A DNA stretch of 64,000 bases from Chitinophaga skermanii. GTDB taxonomy: Bacteria; Bacteroidota; Bacteroidia; Chitinophagales; Chitinophagaceae. Location: positions 1-64,000 of the forward strand of contig NZ_QLLL01000008.1 in assembly GCF_003259335.1 (NCBI RefSeq), written 5' to 3'. Each line of letters begins with the position of its first letter. The first letter of the stretch is position 1. The translations under genes and the position numbers were made by a program. Positions 33,805 through 41,505 of the stretch are shown here, one piece after another. The notes beneath the pieces are model-generated. The model had not been told where the DNA came from. It saw nothing but the letters and a program-made list of their open reading frames with translations, and did no database searches.

Positions 33805-33834
33805 AAGGGTCCCGATCCACGGGTCCCTTTTTTT
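33805..33834 (+). terminator. Second aromatic attenuator terminator
   Basis: AAGGG (33805-33809), T, CCCG (33811-33814), loop ATCCA, CGGG, T, CCCTT (to 33829): nine pairs around one T-T mismatch, then a T tract to 33834. pheA starts 43 bp later. Confidence 0.9.
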
Positions 33835-33876
33835 GTGCCTACTTAAACCATTTAGAACAATAACAACTTTTTAAAA

Positions 33877-34704
33877 ATGCGTATTGCCATCCAAGGATTT
33901 GAAGGATGTTTTCACCAGGTCGCCGCTCGGAATTATTTCGGAAAGCATATAGAGATCGCTCCTTGCGCCTCGTTTGCTGAGCTTGTTAAAAAAGTAAAAG
34001 ACGGAAAAGAAGCTGACGCCGGGATGATGGCCATCGAAAATTCAATAGCAGGTTCAATTTTACCAAACTACAGTTTGCTGAAAAACTCAAACCTGCACAT
34101 TGTAGGAGAGGTATACTTGCAGATCAACCAACACCTCATGGTGTTGCCAGGTCAAAAAATCGAAGATATCCGCGAAGTTCACTCCCATCCAATGGCGCTT
34201 TTGCAATGTATCGACTTCCTTGAGAAATACCCGCACATCAAGCTCGTCGAAACAGAGGACACAGCCCTCAGTGCAAAAAACGTACGCACCAAAAAGTTGA
34301 AAAGCACGGCCGCTATCGCGGGAAAATTAGCTTCCGAAATTTTTGAACTCGATATCATCGCACCCAATATTCATACGGCTAAAAACAATTACACGCGTTT
34401 CTTAGCCATCAGCAAAAACGGGGTAGAAGCTCAAGCTGATGCAAATAAAGCCTCTGTATACTTCGAAACAAGCAATGAAAGTGGTAGCCTCGTGAAAGTA
34501 TTAAGTCAAATAGCTAAAGAAGGTATTAACTTATCTAAAATCCAAAGCTTCCCAATTCCCGCTAAGGTTTGGCAATATTACTTCCACGCCGATATGGAAT
34601 TCGAAGATTTGGCTCATTTCGAAAAGGCTTTAAAGAAAATTACACCGTTAACCGAACACTTAAAAGTGCTTGGTATTTACCAAAAAGGAAAAACACACGC
34701 TTAA
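33877..34704 (+). CDS. pheA: Prephenate dehydratase
   Basis: Monofunctional enzyme of 275 residues that converts prephenate to phenylpyruvate. The N-terminal two-lobed PDT domain runs to about residue 180 with the catalytic Thr-Arg-Phe in NNYTRFLAIS; AIENSIAGSI is another family signature. A C-terminal ACT domain (about 190-270, ASVYFETSNESGSLVKVLSQIAKEGINLSKIQS) should give phenylalanine feedback. Chorismate mutase is not fused here; it is carried by the DAHP synthase downstream. It is the first gene behind the two attenuators, so pathway output is controlled by transcription and by allostery. Confidence 0.95.
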   Translation: MRIAIQGFEGCFHQVAARNYFGKHIEIAPCASFAELVKKVKDGKEADAGMMAIENSIAGSILPNYSLLKNSNLHIVGEVYLQINQHLMVLPGQKIEDIREVHSHPMALLQCIDFLEKYPHIKLVETEDTALSAKNVRTKKLKSTAAIAGKLASEIFELDIIAPNIHTAKNNYTRFLAISKNGVEAQADANKASVYFETSNESGSLVKVLSQIAKEGINLSKIQSFPIPAKVWQYYFHADMEFEDLAHFEKALKKITPLTEHLKVLGIYQKGKTHA

Positions 34705-34746
34705 TCACGTGTTACAACAATAGCTCGAATTTTAAATCAGCATCCA

Positions 34747-35913
34747 ATGAACGTCACAGTAGCGAAGCGTTTGCAACAAACAGAAGAATACTATTTCTCT
34801 CGCAAATTACGCGAGATCGAAAACATGAACAAAGCCGGCGCCGATGTTATTAACCTCGGTATCGGGAGTCCTGACTTACCCCCGCACGCCAGCGTGGTAG
34901 CGGCTTTGAATGAATATGCAGCGAAACCTAATACGCACGCATATCAAGGCTATAAAGGCATCCCAGCTTTGCGTAATGCAATCGCACAATGGTACCAACG
35001 CTTCTATAACGTTTCATTAGATGCCGATACAGAAGTATTACCACTTATCGGTTCTAAAGAAGGTATCATGCACATTTGTATGACTTTCTTAGAAGAAGGT
35101 GACCAAGCCCTGATCCCAGATCCTGGTTACCCAACATACAGCTCGGCTGTAAACCTAAGTGGTGCTACACCGGTAACGTATAATTTGAGCGAAGAAAATC
35201 ATTGGCTACCCGACTTACAAGCATTGGCAGCACAAGATCTCTCAAAGGTGAAATTGATGTGGGTGAATTATCCCCATATGCCAACGGGCGCACAAGCAGA
35301 TGCCAAATTCTTCGAAGAATTAATCGCATTTGGCAAAGCAAACAATATCTTGATTTGCCACGACAACCCGTACAGCTTCATCTTAAACGAAACCCCAACC
35401 AGCTTACTTTCCGTACCCGGCGCAAAAGACGTGGTGCTGGAATTAAACAGCCTCAGCAAATCCGGTAACATGGCCGGTTGGCGCGTAGGTATGTTAGCTG
35501 GTCGTGCCGATTTGATCAACGAAGTTTTACGTTTCAAGAGCAATATGGATTCTGGTATGTTCCAACCTGTGCAAATGGCTGCCGTAGCAGCTTTAGAGCT
35601 TGGAAAAGAATGGTACGACGAGCTGAATACGATCTACTCGGCCCGCAGAACGAAGGTGTTCGAATTGTTGGATCTCCTAGGTGCTACCTACGATAAAAAC
35701 CAAGTGGGCATGTTTGTATGGGCTAAAATTCCAGCCGGCAAAAAAGACGGTTACGAAGTGAGCGACGATGTGCTCTATAAAGCCAACGTATTCATTACGC
35801 CCGGTGGCATCTTTGGCAAAAACGGCGCAGGCTATATCCGCGTAAGTTTATGTAAAGATGAAAAAGTATTTTCTGAAGCCATTGCTAGAATTCAATCTGC
35901 GCTTCAATCTTAA
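34747..35913 (+). CDS. Class I/II PLP aminotransferase, probable aromatic amino-acid aminotransferase
   Basis: Fold-type I aminotransferase of 388 residues. The substrate-side motif INLGIGSPDLPPH, NYPHMPTGA (in place of the usual NPxNPTG), the PLP-phosphate DNPYSF segment and the pyridoxal Lys in LNSLSKSGNMAGWRVGM are visible. The overall pattern resembles LL-diaminopimelate/MalY-like members of subgroup I. Between pheA and tyrA, it most likely transaminates phenylpyruvate and 4-hydroxyphenylpyruvate (or prephenate) in the last step; substrate is inferred from context. Gaps to both neighbours are short (42 and 21 bp). Confidence 0.9.
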   Translation: MNVTVAKRLQQTEEYYFSRKLREIENMNKAGADVINLGIGSPDLPPHASVVAALNEYAAKPNTHAYQGYKGIPALRNAIAQWYQRFYNVSLDADTEVLPLIGSKEGIMHICMTFLEEGDQALIPDPGYPTYSSAVNLSGATPVTYNLSEENHWLPDLQALAAQDLSKVKLMWVNYPHMPTGAQADAKFFEELIAFGKANNILICHDNPYSFILNETPTSLLSVPGAKDVVLELNSLSKSGNMAGWRVGMLAGRADLINEVLRFKSNMDSGMFQPVQMAAVAALELGKEWYDELNTIYSARRTKVFELLDLLGATYDKNQVGMFVWAKIPAGKKDGYEVSDDVLYKANVFITPGGIFGKNGAGYIRVSLCKDEKVFSEAIARIQSALQS

Positions 35914-35934
35914 AAACAAGCAACATACAAAACC

Positions 35935-36774
35935 ATGATAGTTTCAATCGTAGGTGTGGGTTTAATCGGTGGATCAATCGCCCTTTCGTTAAAGGAGAAA
36001 GGCGTTACCGACCACATTATCGGGGTAGATAACAATACAACGCACCTACAAAAAGCAATAGAATTACAAATCATCGATGAAGCTGCGTCGTTGCAAGATG
36101 CTTTCGATCGCTCCGACTTGTTGATTTTAGCCATACCGGTCGATGGTTTACTCAATATCCTGCCTACTTTGCTCGATAAAGCAACGAAGCAAGTGTTGAT
36201 GGACGTCGGCTCTACAAAAGAAAAGATTTTGCAACTCGTTGCCGGTCATCCCAACCGCGGTCGTTTCGTAGCGGCTCACCCGATGGCCGGCACCGAGTAT
36301 AGCGGTCCTGAAGCTGCTATACGTAATCTTTTTACACAAAAAACAATGGTATTGTGCGATGTGAAAAACAGTGATGATGATGCCCTCGAAATGGTAGAAG
36401 ATATCGTTGATAAATTACAAATGAAGCTCGTGTATATGAATGCCGAAGAGCACGATTTACACACGGCCTACGTTTCCCACATCTCGCACATCACATCTTT
36501 CGCGCTGGCATTAACAGTACTCGAAAAAGAGAAAGAAAAAGGGAGAATATTCGAATTGGCAAGCGGTGGTTTCGAATCTACCGTACGCTTAGCGAAAAGC
36601 TCGCCCGATATGTGGGTGCCCATTTTCAAACACAACAGGCATAATGTGCTCGACGTGCTCGACGAACACATTCACCAATTACAACAAATGCGCGATTTAC
36701 TGGAAGAGGAAGACTACGACGCCTTTTACAAACTCATCCAGCGTTCAAATAAAATCAAACGCATTCTCAAATAG
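35935..36774 (+). CDS. tyrA: Prephenate dehydrogenase
   Basis: NAD(P)-dependent oxidoreductase of 279 residues that decarboxylates prephenate to 4-hydroxyphenylpyruvate. The Rossmann motif is VGVGLIGGSIALSLKEKG; AHPMAGTEYSGPEAA and the helical dimer domain with HDLHTAYVSHISHI carry the substrate-binding Ser/His residues of the TyrA family. There is no ACT domain or fused chorismate mutase. Feedback may therefore act on DAHP synthase/chorismate mutase instead. Confidence 0.94.
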   Translation: MIVSIVGVGLIGGSIALSLKEKGVTDHIIGVDNNTTHLQKAIELQIIDEAASLQDAFDRSDLLILAIPVDGLLNILPTLLDKATKQVLMDVGSTKEKILQLVAGHPNRGRFVAAHPMAGTEYSGPEAAIRNLFTQKTMVLCDVKNSDDDALEMVEDIVDKLQMKLVYMNAEEHDLHTAYVSHISHITSFALALTVLEKEKEKGRIFELASGGFESTVRLAKSSPDMWVPIFKHNRHNVLDVLDEHIHQLQQMRDLLEEEDYDAFYKLIQRSNKIKRILK

Positions 36775-36831
36775 AACCTTACAATCAACATAATAAAACA
36801 TCACATTTAAAAACAGTTTAACTTACATCAT

Positions 36832-37920
36832 ATGGAACAGGTATTAACACAAACAAAATTTGCTGATCCTTCTTCTGATAAAAAGCCATTGATCATTTCT
36901 GGTCCTTGTAGCGCTGAAACAGAAGAACAAGTATTAGCCACTGCATTGGCACTCGCAAAAACGGGTAAAGTAGACGTCCTCCGCGCAGGTATTTGGAAAC
37001 CACGTACACGCCCTGGTTCTTTCGAAGGTATCGGAACGAAAGGTTTACCTTGGTTACAAAAAGCGAAAGAATTAACCGGTTTGCCTTTAGCAGTTGAAGT
37101 GGCTACAGCAAAACAAGTGGAAGATGCTTTACATTTCGGTGTAGATATCCTTTGGATCGGTGCGCGTACAACTGTAAACCCATTCTCTGTTCAAGAAGTA
37201 GCAGACGCTTTGAAAGGTGTTGACAAAACAGTTTTAATCAAGAACCCTATCAATCCAGATTTAGAATTATGGATCGGTGCCGTAGAAAGAATCCAAAAAG
37301 CAGGCATTAAAGAAGTAGGCTTAATTCACCGCGGTTTCAGCAGCTACGGTAATACCGAGTTCAGAAATGCCCCTATGTGGCACTTGGCTATCGAACTGAA
37401 ACGCCGCCACCCAGAATTACCAATGATCTGCGATCCTTCTCACATTTGTGGTAGAAGAGATACATTACAAGCTGTTGCGCAAGAAGCGATCGACCTCGAT
37501 TACGATGGTTTAATGCTTGAATCGCACACCGATCCAGACAATGCTTGGAGCGATGCGAAACAACAAGTAACGCCAGAACGTTTGGCTGAATTATTAGATG
37601 GTATCGTTTGGAGAAGAGAGCATTCTGATCAAAAAGAATTCAACGTAGCACTCGAAAAATTACGCGCTCAAATTAACCAAATCGACGACGAAATCATGTT
37701 GTTGCTCGGCAATCGTATGAAAATCGCTGAGAAAATCGGTCAATACAAAAAAGATAATAACATTACCATCTTGCAAACCAATCGTTGGAACGAAATCTTG
37801 GACCGCGCGATTGCAAAAGCAGATAAACTCGGTTTGTCAAAAGATTTCATCTTGAAATACTTTGATGCGGTTCACTTAGAATCTATTAACCGTCAGAATA
37901 AAGTAATGAATGAACAATAA
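36832..37920 (+). CDS. Bifunctional DAHP synthase / chorismate mutase (type II)
   Basis: Fused enzyme of 362 residues. Residues about 15-260 form a DAHP-synthase TIM barrel (GPCSAETEEQVL, RAGIWKPRTRPGSFEGIG, ICDPSHICGRRD) that condenses PEP and erythrose-4-phosphate. Residues about 265-355 are an all-helical AroQ chorismate mutase (LEKLRAQINQIDDEIMLLLGNRMKIAEKIGQYKK). The mutase is at the C-terminus, opposite to the Bacillus fusion; this order is usual in Bacteroidota. The mutase half both supplies prephenate to pheA and tyrA and probably senses it to inhibit the synthase half. Confidence 0.95.
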   Translation: MEQVLTQTKFADPSSDKKPLIISGPCSAETEEQVLATALALAKTGKVDVLRAGIWKPRTRPGSFEGIGTKGLPWLQKAKELTGLPLAVEVATAKQVEDALHFGVDILWIGARTTVNPFSVQEVADALKGVDKTVLIKNPINPDLELWIGAVERIQKAGIKEVGLIHRGFSSYGNTEFRNAPMWHLAIELKRRHPELPMICDPSHICGRRDTLQAVAQEAIDLDYDGLMLESHTDPDNAWSDAKQQVTPERLAELLDGIVWRREHSDQKEFNVALEKLRAQINQIDDEIMLLLGNRMKIAEKIGQYKKDNNITILQTNRWNEILDRAIAKADKLGLSKDFILKYFDAVHLESINRQNKVMNEQ

Positions 37921-37927
37921 GGAAAAC

Positions 37928-37947
37928 GGGCAGCAATGCCCTTTTTT
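37928..37947 (+). terminator. Weak terminator between DAHP synthase and aroB
   Basis: GGGCA (37928-37932), loop GCAA, TGCCC (37937-37941), six T. The five-pair stem with a stable GNRA-type loop probably terminates part of the transcripts and would make aroBAC less expressed than pheA-tyrA. Confidence 0.65.
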
Positions 37948-37973
37948 CTCTTTATACATTTTTTAAACACCAT

Positions 37974-38999
37974 ATGAAAACGTTAGCATTCCAGTTTCAA
38001 AACACAGAGAGTACTTATTACTTGGGAGAAAGCCTTGCCAATTTAGGCAAGTATGTCGACAAAGACCGTAGCGTAATTATTATCGATGAAAATGTAGATC
38101 AATACCACGGTCATCTCTTGGAAGGCTGGCGTAAACTCGTTATCCCCGACGGTGAACAACATAAATCGATGGACGTTTTAGAACAGATCGTCGATGGATT
38201 GATCGAGTTGGAAGCAGATCGTAAAACAATGTTGATAGGCATCGGTGGTGGTGTAATATCAGACATTACAGGGTTTGTAGCGAGCGTTTATATGCGTGGC
38301 ATCCCGTTTGGCTTTGTGCCTACTACCTTACTGTCGCAAGTGGATGCGTCCATCGGTGGCAAGAACGGCGTTAACCACGGGAAGCATAAAAACATGTTAG
38401 GTACCACTAATCAACCTTCGTTCATTTTATTCGATTATAACTTGCCTAGCACCATGCCCGCCGAAGAATGGCATAACGGCTTCGCAGAAATCATTAAGTA
38501 TGCTTGTATACAAGACGCGGAACTCTTTACGTACCTAGAGGAAAATAAAGACCGCGCTTTGAATAGAGATGTGGATGTGTTGGAATACTTAGTGGAGAAA
38601 TCAGTTACCATCAAAGCAAATATTGTTGTAGAAGACGAATTTGAAACAGGGAAAAGAAGATGGTTGAACTACGGCCATACCTTGGGCCATGCCGTTGAGA
38701 AAATTGAATCCATCGCGCATGGTAAAGCAGTAGCAATCGGGATGGTAGCAGCAGCAAAGTTCTCAGAGAAACTGACCAACTTGCCGCAAGCAGATACCAA
38801 CCGCCTCATTCGATTAATCAACGACTACCGCTTACCGGTTACTTTCGCTAGTAACAAAGAAGAAGTATTCGATATTTTTAAGCTCGATAAAAAGCGCGAA
38901 AAGAACGTGATCAACTTCGTATTGTTAGAAGGCATTGGCCATGCAGTTACGCATCCTGTTCCTTTGGAAACCTTAAAACAAATGCTCGAAGAGTTATAG
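37974..38999 (+). CDS. aroB: 3-dehydroquinate synthase
   Basis: NAD-dependent, metal-dependent enzyme of 341 residues that makes 3-dehydroquinate from DAHP. GIGGGVISDITGFVASVYMRGIPF is the NAD-binding signature; TTLLSQVDASIGGKNGVNHG and the metal ligand region RRWLNYGHTLGHAVE follow. The length is normal. It begins 53 bp after the DAHP synthase stop and 26 bp after the weak terminator, in pathway order. Confidence 0.95.
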   Translation: MKTLAFQFQNTESTYYLGESLANLGKYVDKDRSVIIIDENVDQYHGHLLEGWRKLVIPDGEQHKSMDVLEQIVDGLIELEADRKTMLIGIGGGVISDITGFVASVYMRGIPFGFVPTTLLSQVDASIGGKNGVNHGKHKNMLGTTNQPSFILFDYNLPSTMPAEEWHNGFAEIIKYACIQDAELFTYLEENKDRALNRDVDVLEYLVEKSVTIKANIVVEDEFETGKRRWLNYGHTLGHAVEKIESIAHGKAVAIGMVAAAKFSEKLTNLPQADTNRLIRLINDYRLPVTFASNKEEVFDIFKLDKKREKNVINFVLLEGIGHAVTHPVPLETLKQMLEEL

Positions 39000-39045
39000 T
39001 AAAAAACACACAGCCCGGCTAGCCGGACGGAAAAAAATATTATCA

Positions 39046-40326
39046 ATGAAAGTTACCATAACACCATCGGTTATTAATGGCCATATTACTGCTAATCCTT
39101 CGAAAAGCGCTATGCAACGAGCTGTTGCAGCGGCATTACTTTCGAAAGGTAAAAGCGCTATTTACAACCCTGGCTTGAGCAATGATTGTAAAGCTGCATT
39201 AGATGTAGCCCAAAAATTAGGTGCTACCATTACGAAGAAACAAGATCATATCCAGATCGATAGCAATGGTGTACAACCCGTTAATTCAACCGTAAATTGC
39301 GGTGAATCGGGATTAGGTATCCGCATGTTTACGCCTATTGTTTCTTTATCTTCTGATACAATTACGATTACTGGTCATGGTTCTTTAACCACGCGTCCTA
39401 TGAACTTCTTTGAAGAAGTTTTACCACAATTGGATGTTAAATGCACTACCCAAAGCGGCAAATTACCCTTGCAAATTCAAGGTCCTTTGCATGCAAAAGA
39501 TATTACCATCGATGGCTCGTTAAGCTCCCAGTTCTTAACCGGCTTATTGATGGCCTACGGTAGCACGGCTGAAAATGTAACCATCACCGTAAACGATTTA
39601 AAAAGCAAACCCTACATCGCGTTAACATTGCAATTGATGGCGCATTTTGGTGTAAAGGTAGAAGCAGATGCTAATTTTGAACATTTCAAATTTGGTGCTA
39701 AACAACAATACAAAGCCACTGAATATACAGTAGAAGGCGATTGGAGCGGGGCAGCATTCCTATTAGTGGCAGCAGCTGTTGCAGGAAAAGCTGAAGTACA
39801 TCACCTCAATACACATTCTGCTCAATCTGATAAAGCCATCTTACAAGCTTTAGAAGATGCCGGTGCACAAATATTACCAGGTGTTTTCACGATTATCACA
39901 GCGAAAGATACATTGAAAGCTTTCGAATTCGATGCCACCGATTGCCCAGATTTATTCCCGCCATTAGTAGCTTTGGCGGCAAATTGTGAAGGTGTAACAG
40001 TTATTAAAGGGGTAAGCAGGTTAGCACACAAAGAGAGCGATAGGGGACTTACTTTACAAGACGAATTCGGTAAAATGGGTATTCGTATCGACCTAGAAGG
40101 TGATATTATGAAAGTACATGGCGGCACAGGTATTAAAGCTGCTACTGTACATTCTCGTTTCGATCACCGCATCGCCATGGCTTGTGCTGTTGCAGGTTTA
40201 ACAGCCGATGGTCCCGTAGTAATTGAAGAAGCGGAAGCGATTAACAAATCGTACCCAGAATTCTTCGATCACATCGCGAAGCTCGGTGCAAAAGTAGCTG
40301 TATCAGGAGAAGTAGCAGCGCATTAA
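39046..40326 (+). CDS. aroA: 3-phosphoshikimate 1-carboxyvinyltransferase (EPSP synthase)
   Basis: Enzyme of 426 residues that joins PEP to shikimate-3-phosphate. The N-terminal NPSKSAMQRAVAAALL holds the PEP/S3P Lys-Ser pair; TTRPMNFFEEVL, DGSLSSQFLTGLLMAYG and SRLAHKESDRG follow. The glycine-rich PEP loop reads NCGESGLGIRMF. By my alignment the E. coli Gly96 is kept, while Thr97 and Pro101 correspond to Leu and Met, so this is not a standard class I loop. Activity should be intact because the catalytic Lys, Arg, Asp and Glu segments are present. It lies 46 bp after aroB. Confidence 0.94.
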   Translation: MKVTITPSVINGHITANPSKSAMQRAVAAALLSKGKSAIYNPGLSNDCKAALDVAQKLGATITKKQDHIQIDSNGVQPVNSTVNCGESGLGIRMFTPIVSLSSDTITITGHGSLTTRPMNFFEEVLPQLDVKCTTQSGKLPLQIQGPLHAKDITIDGSLSSQFLTGLLMAYGSTAENVTITVNDLKSKPYIALTLQLMAHFGVKVEADANFEHFKFGAKQQYKATEYTVEGDWSGAAFLLVAAAVAGKAEVHHLNTHSAQSDKAILQALEDAGAQILPGVFTIITAKDTLKAFEFDATDCPDLFPPLVALAANCEGVTVIKGVSRLAHKESDRGLTLQDEFGKMGIRIDLEGDIMKVHGGTGIKAATVHSRFDHRIAMACAVAGLTADGPVVIEEAEAINKSYPEFFDHIAKLGAKVAVSGEVAAH

Positions 40327-40386
40327 TTTCTTACTTCAGCATAATAAATACACAAAGCAATTTGTGTTTGACATAAAATAATTGAT

Positions 40387-41382
40387 ATGAATAGTTTCGG
40401 AAGGTTTTTTAGGGTGACTGTTTTCGGTGAATCGCATGGTGCCAGTGTGGGCGTTAATATTGATGGCATACCGGCTGGTATACCTTTAACGCAGGAAGAT
40501 TTTTTACCTGATCTTGAAAGAAGAAAAGGTGGTGCACGCGGTACAACGCCACGTAAAGAAGAAGATCTGCCACATTTAAAATCAGGTGTATTTAACGATC
40601 TCACCACGGGCGCTCCCATTACTATTTTGTTCGAAAACAATAATACACGCAGCACCGATTACGAAAAGCTGCGTCAATTCCCTCGTCCCGGCCATGCCGA
40701 TTTTGTTGCCTCGAAGAAATTCGGTGGCTTCGAAGATTACAGGGGAGGAGGACATTTTAGTGGTCGTTTAACTTTAAACCTTGTTGCTGCCGGTGTTATC
40801 GCGAAAAAGATTTTGGGTGATGCTATTAAAGTAGAAGCACGCATTACGGAAGTAGGTGGTAATCCCGATCCAGAAGCAGGTTTAGAAGCAGCAATCGCAG
40901 CAAAAGATTCTGTAGGTGGTATCGTAGAATGTGTAGTTACTGGTTTGCCTATTGGTTTAGGAGAACCGTTTTTCGATTCAGTAGAATCAAACATTGCACA
41001 CGCTGCTTTTGCTATCCCAGCTATTAAAGGTATCGAGTTCGGAACCGGTTTTGCAGCGGCAAAAATGAAAGGTGTAGAACACAATGATCCTATTGTTGAT
41101 ACAACCGGTAAAACTGCTACTAACCACGCAGGTGGTGTAGTGGGTGGTATCACAAATGGTAATCCTTTAGTAGTAAGAGTAGCTGTAAAGCCTACGTCCA
41201 GCACGCCGAAAGATCAACAAACACTCAATATCGCCAGCGGCGAAGTTGAAACTTTCAGTGTAAAAGGAAGGCACGACTTATGTATCGCTTTACGCGTACC
41301 TGTTGTGTTAGAATCTATCGTGGCCATGGTATTGGCCGATTTTATGATGTTGGAACAACGCCGACCAAGAGTTTGGCAATAG
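40387..41382 (+). CDS. aroC: Chorismate synthase
   Basis: FMN-dependent enzyme of 331 residues making chorismate from EPSP. GRFFRVTVFGESHG (signature 1), RPGHADFVASKKFGGFEDYRGGG-HFSGRLT and the C-terminal KGRHDLCIALR segment are present. It is slightly shorter than the usual 350-360 residues, with a short C-terminus after RRPRVWQ. It closes the operon. Dehydroquinase, shikimate dehydrogenase and shikimate kinase are not in the window. Confidence 0.95.
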   Translation: MNSFGRFFRVTVFGESHGASVGVNIDGIPAGIPLTQEDFLPDLERRKGGARGTTPRKEEDLPHLKSGVFNDLTTGAPITILFENNNTRSTDYEKLRQFPRPGHADFVASKKFGGFEDYRGGGHFSGRLTLNLVAAGVIAKKILGDAIKVEARITEVGGNPDPEAGLEAAIAAKDSVGGIVECVVTGLPIGLGEPFFDSVESNIAHAAFAIPAIKGIEFGTGFAAAKMKGVEHNDPIVDTTGKTATNHAGGVVGGITNGNPLVVRVAVKPTSSTPKDQQTLNIASGEVETFSVKGRHDLCIALRVPVVLESIVAMVLADFMMLEQRRPRVWQ

Positions 41383-41409
41383 TTCATATCGAAGGAAAAA
41401 GAAAAGAAG

Positions 41410-41437
41410 GGTCTCTACATTGTAGGGACTTTTTTTT
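41410..41437 (+). terminator. Terminator of the aromatic operon
   Basis: GTCTCTAC pairs with GTAGGGAC (one T-G) across a short loop at 41411-41429, followed by a long T tract. Confidence 0.85.
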
Positions 41438-41455
41438 ATGACGCTATAGCTATAA

Positions 41456-41485
41456 AAAAAGTCCCTCGATAAAGAGGGACTTTTT
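41456..41485. terminator. Bidirectional terminator before the converging S15 hydrolase gene
   Basis: AAAAAGTCCCTC (41456-41467), loop GATAAA, GAGGGACTTTTT (41474-41485): a perfect 12-bp stem with A and T tracts, so each direction has a usable terminator. Confidence 0.92.
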
Positions 41486-41505
41486 CATTTTATCTTGAAA
41501 AGAGA

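Noticed and set aside
36775..36831. Possible further attenuator before the DAHP synthase gene
   Set aside because: The 57-bp gap has no start codon with a biased ORF and no hairpin.
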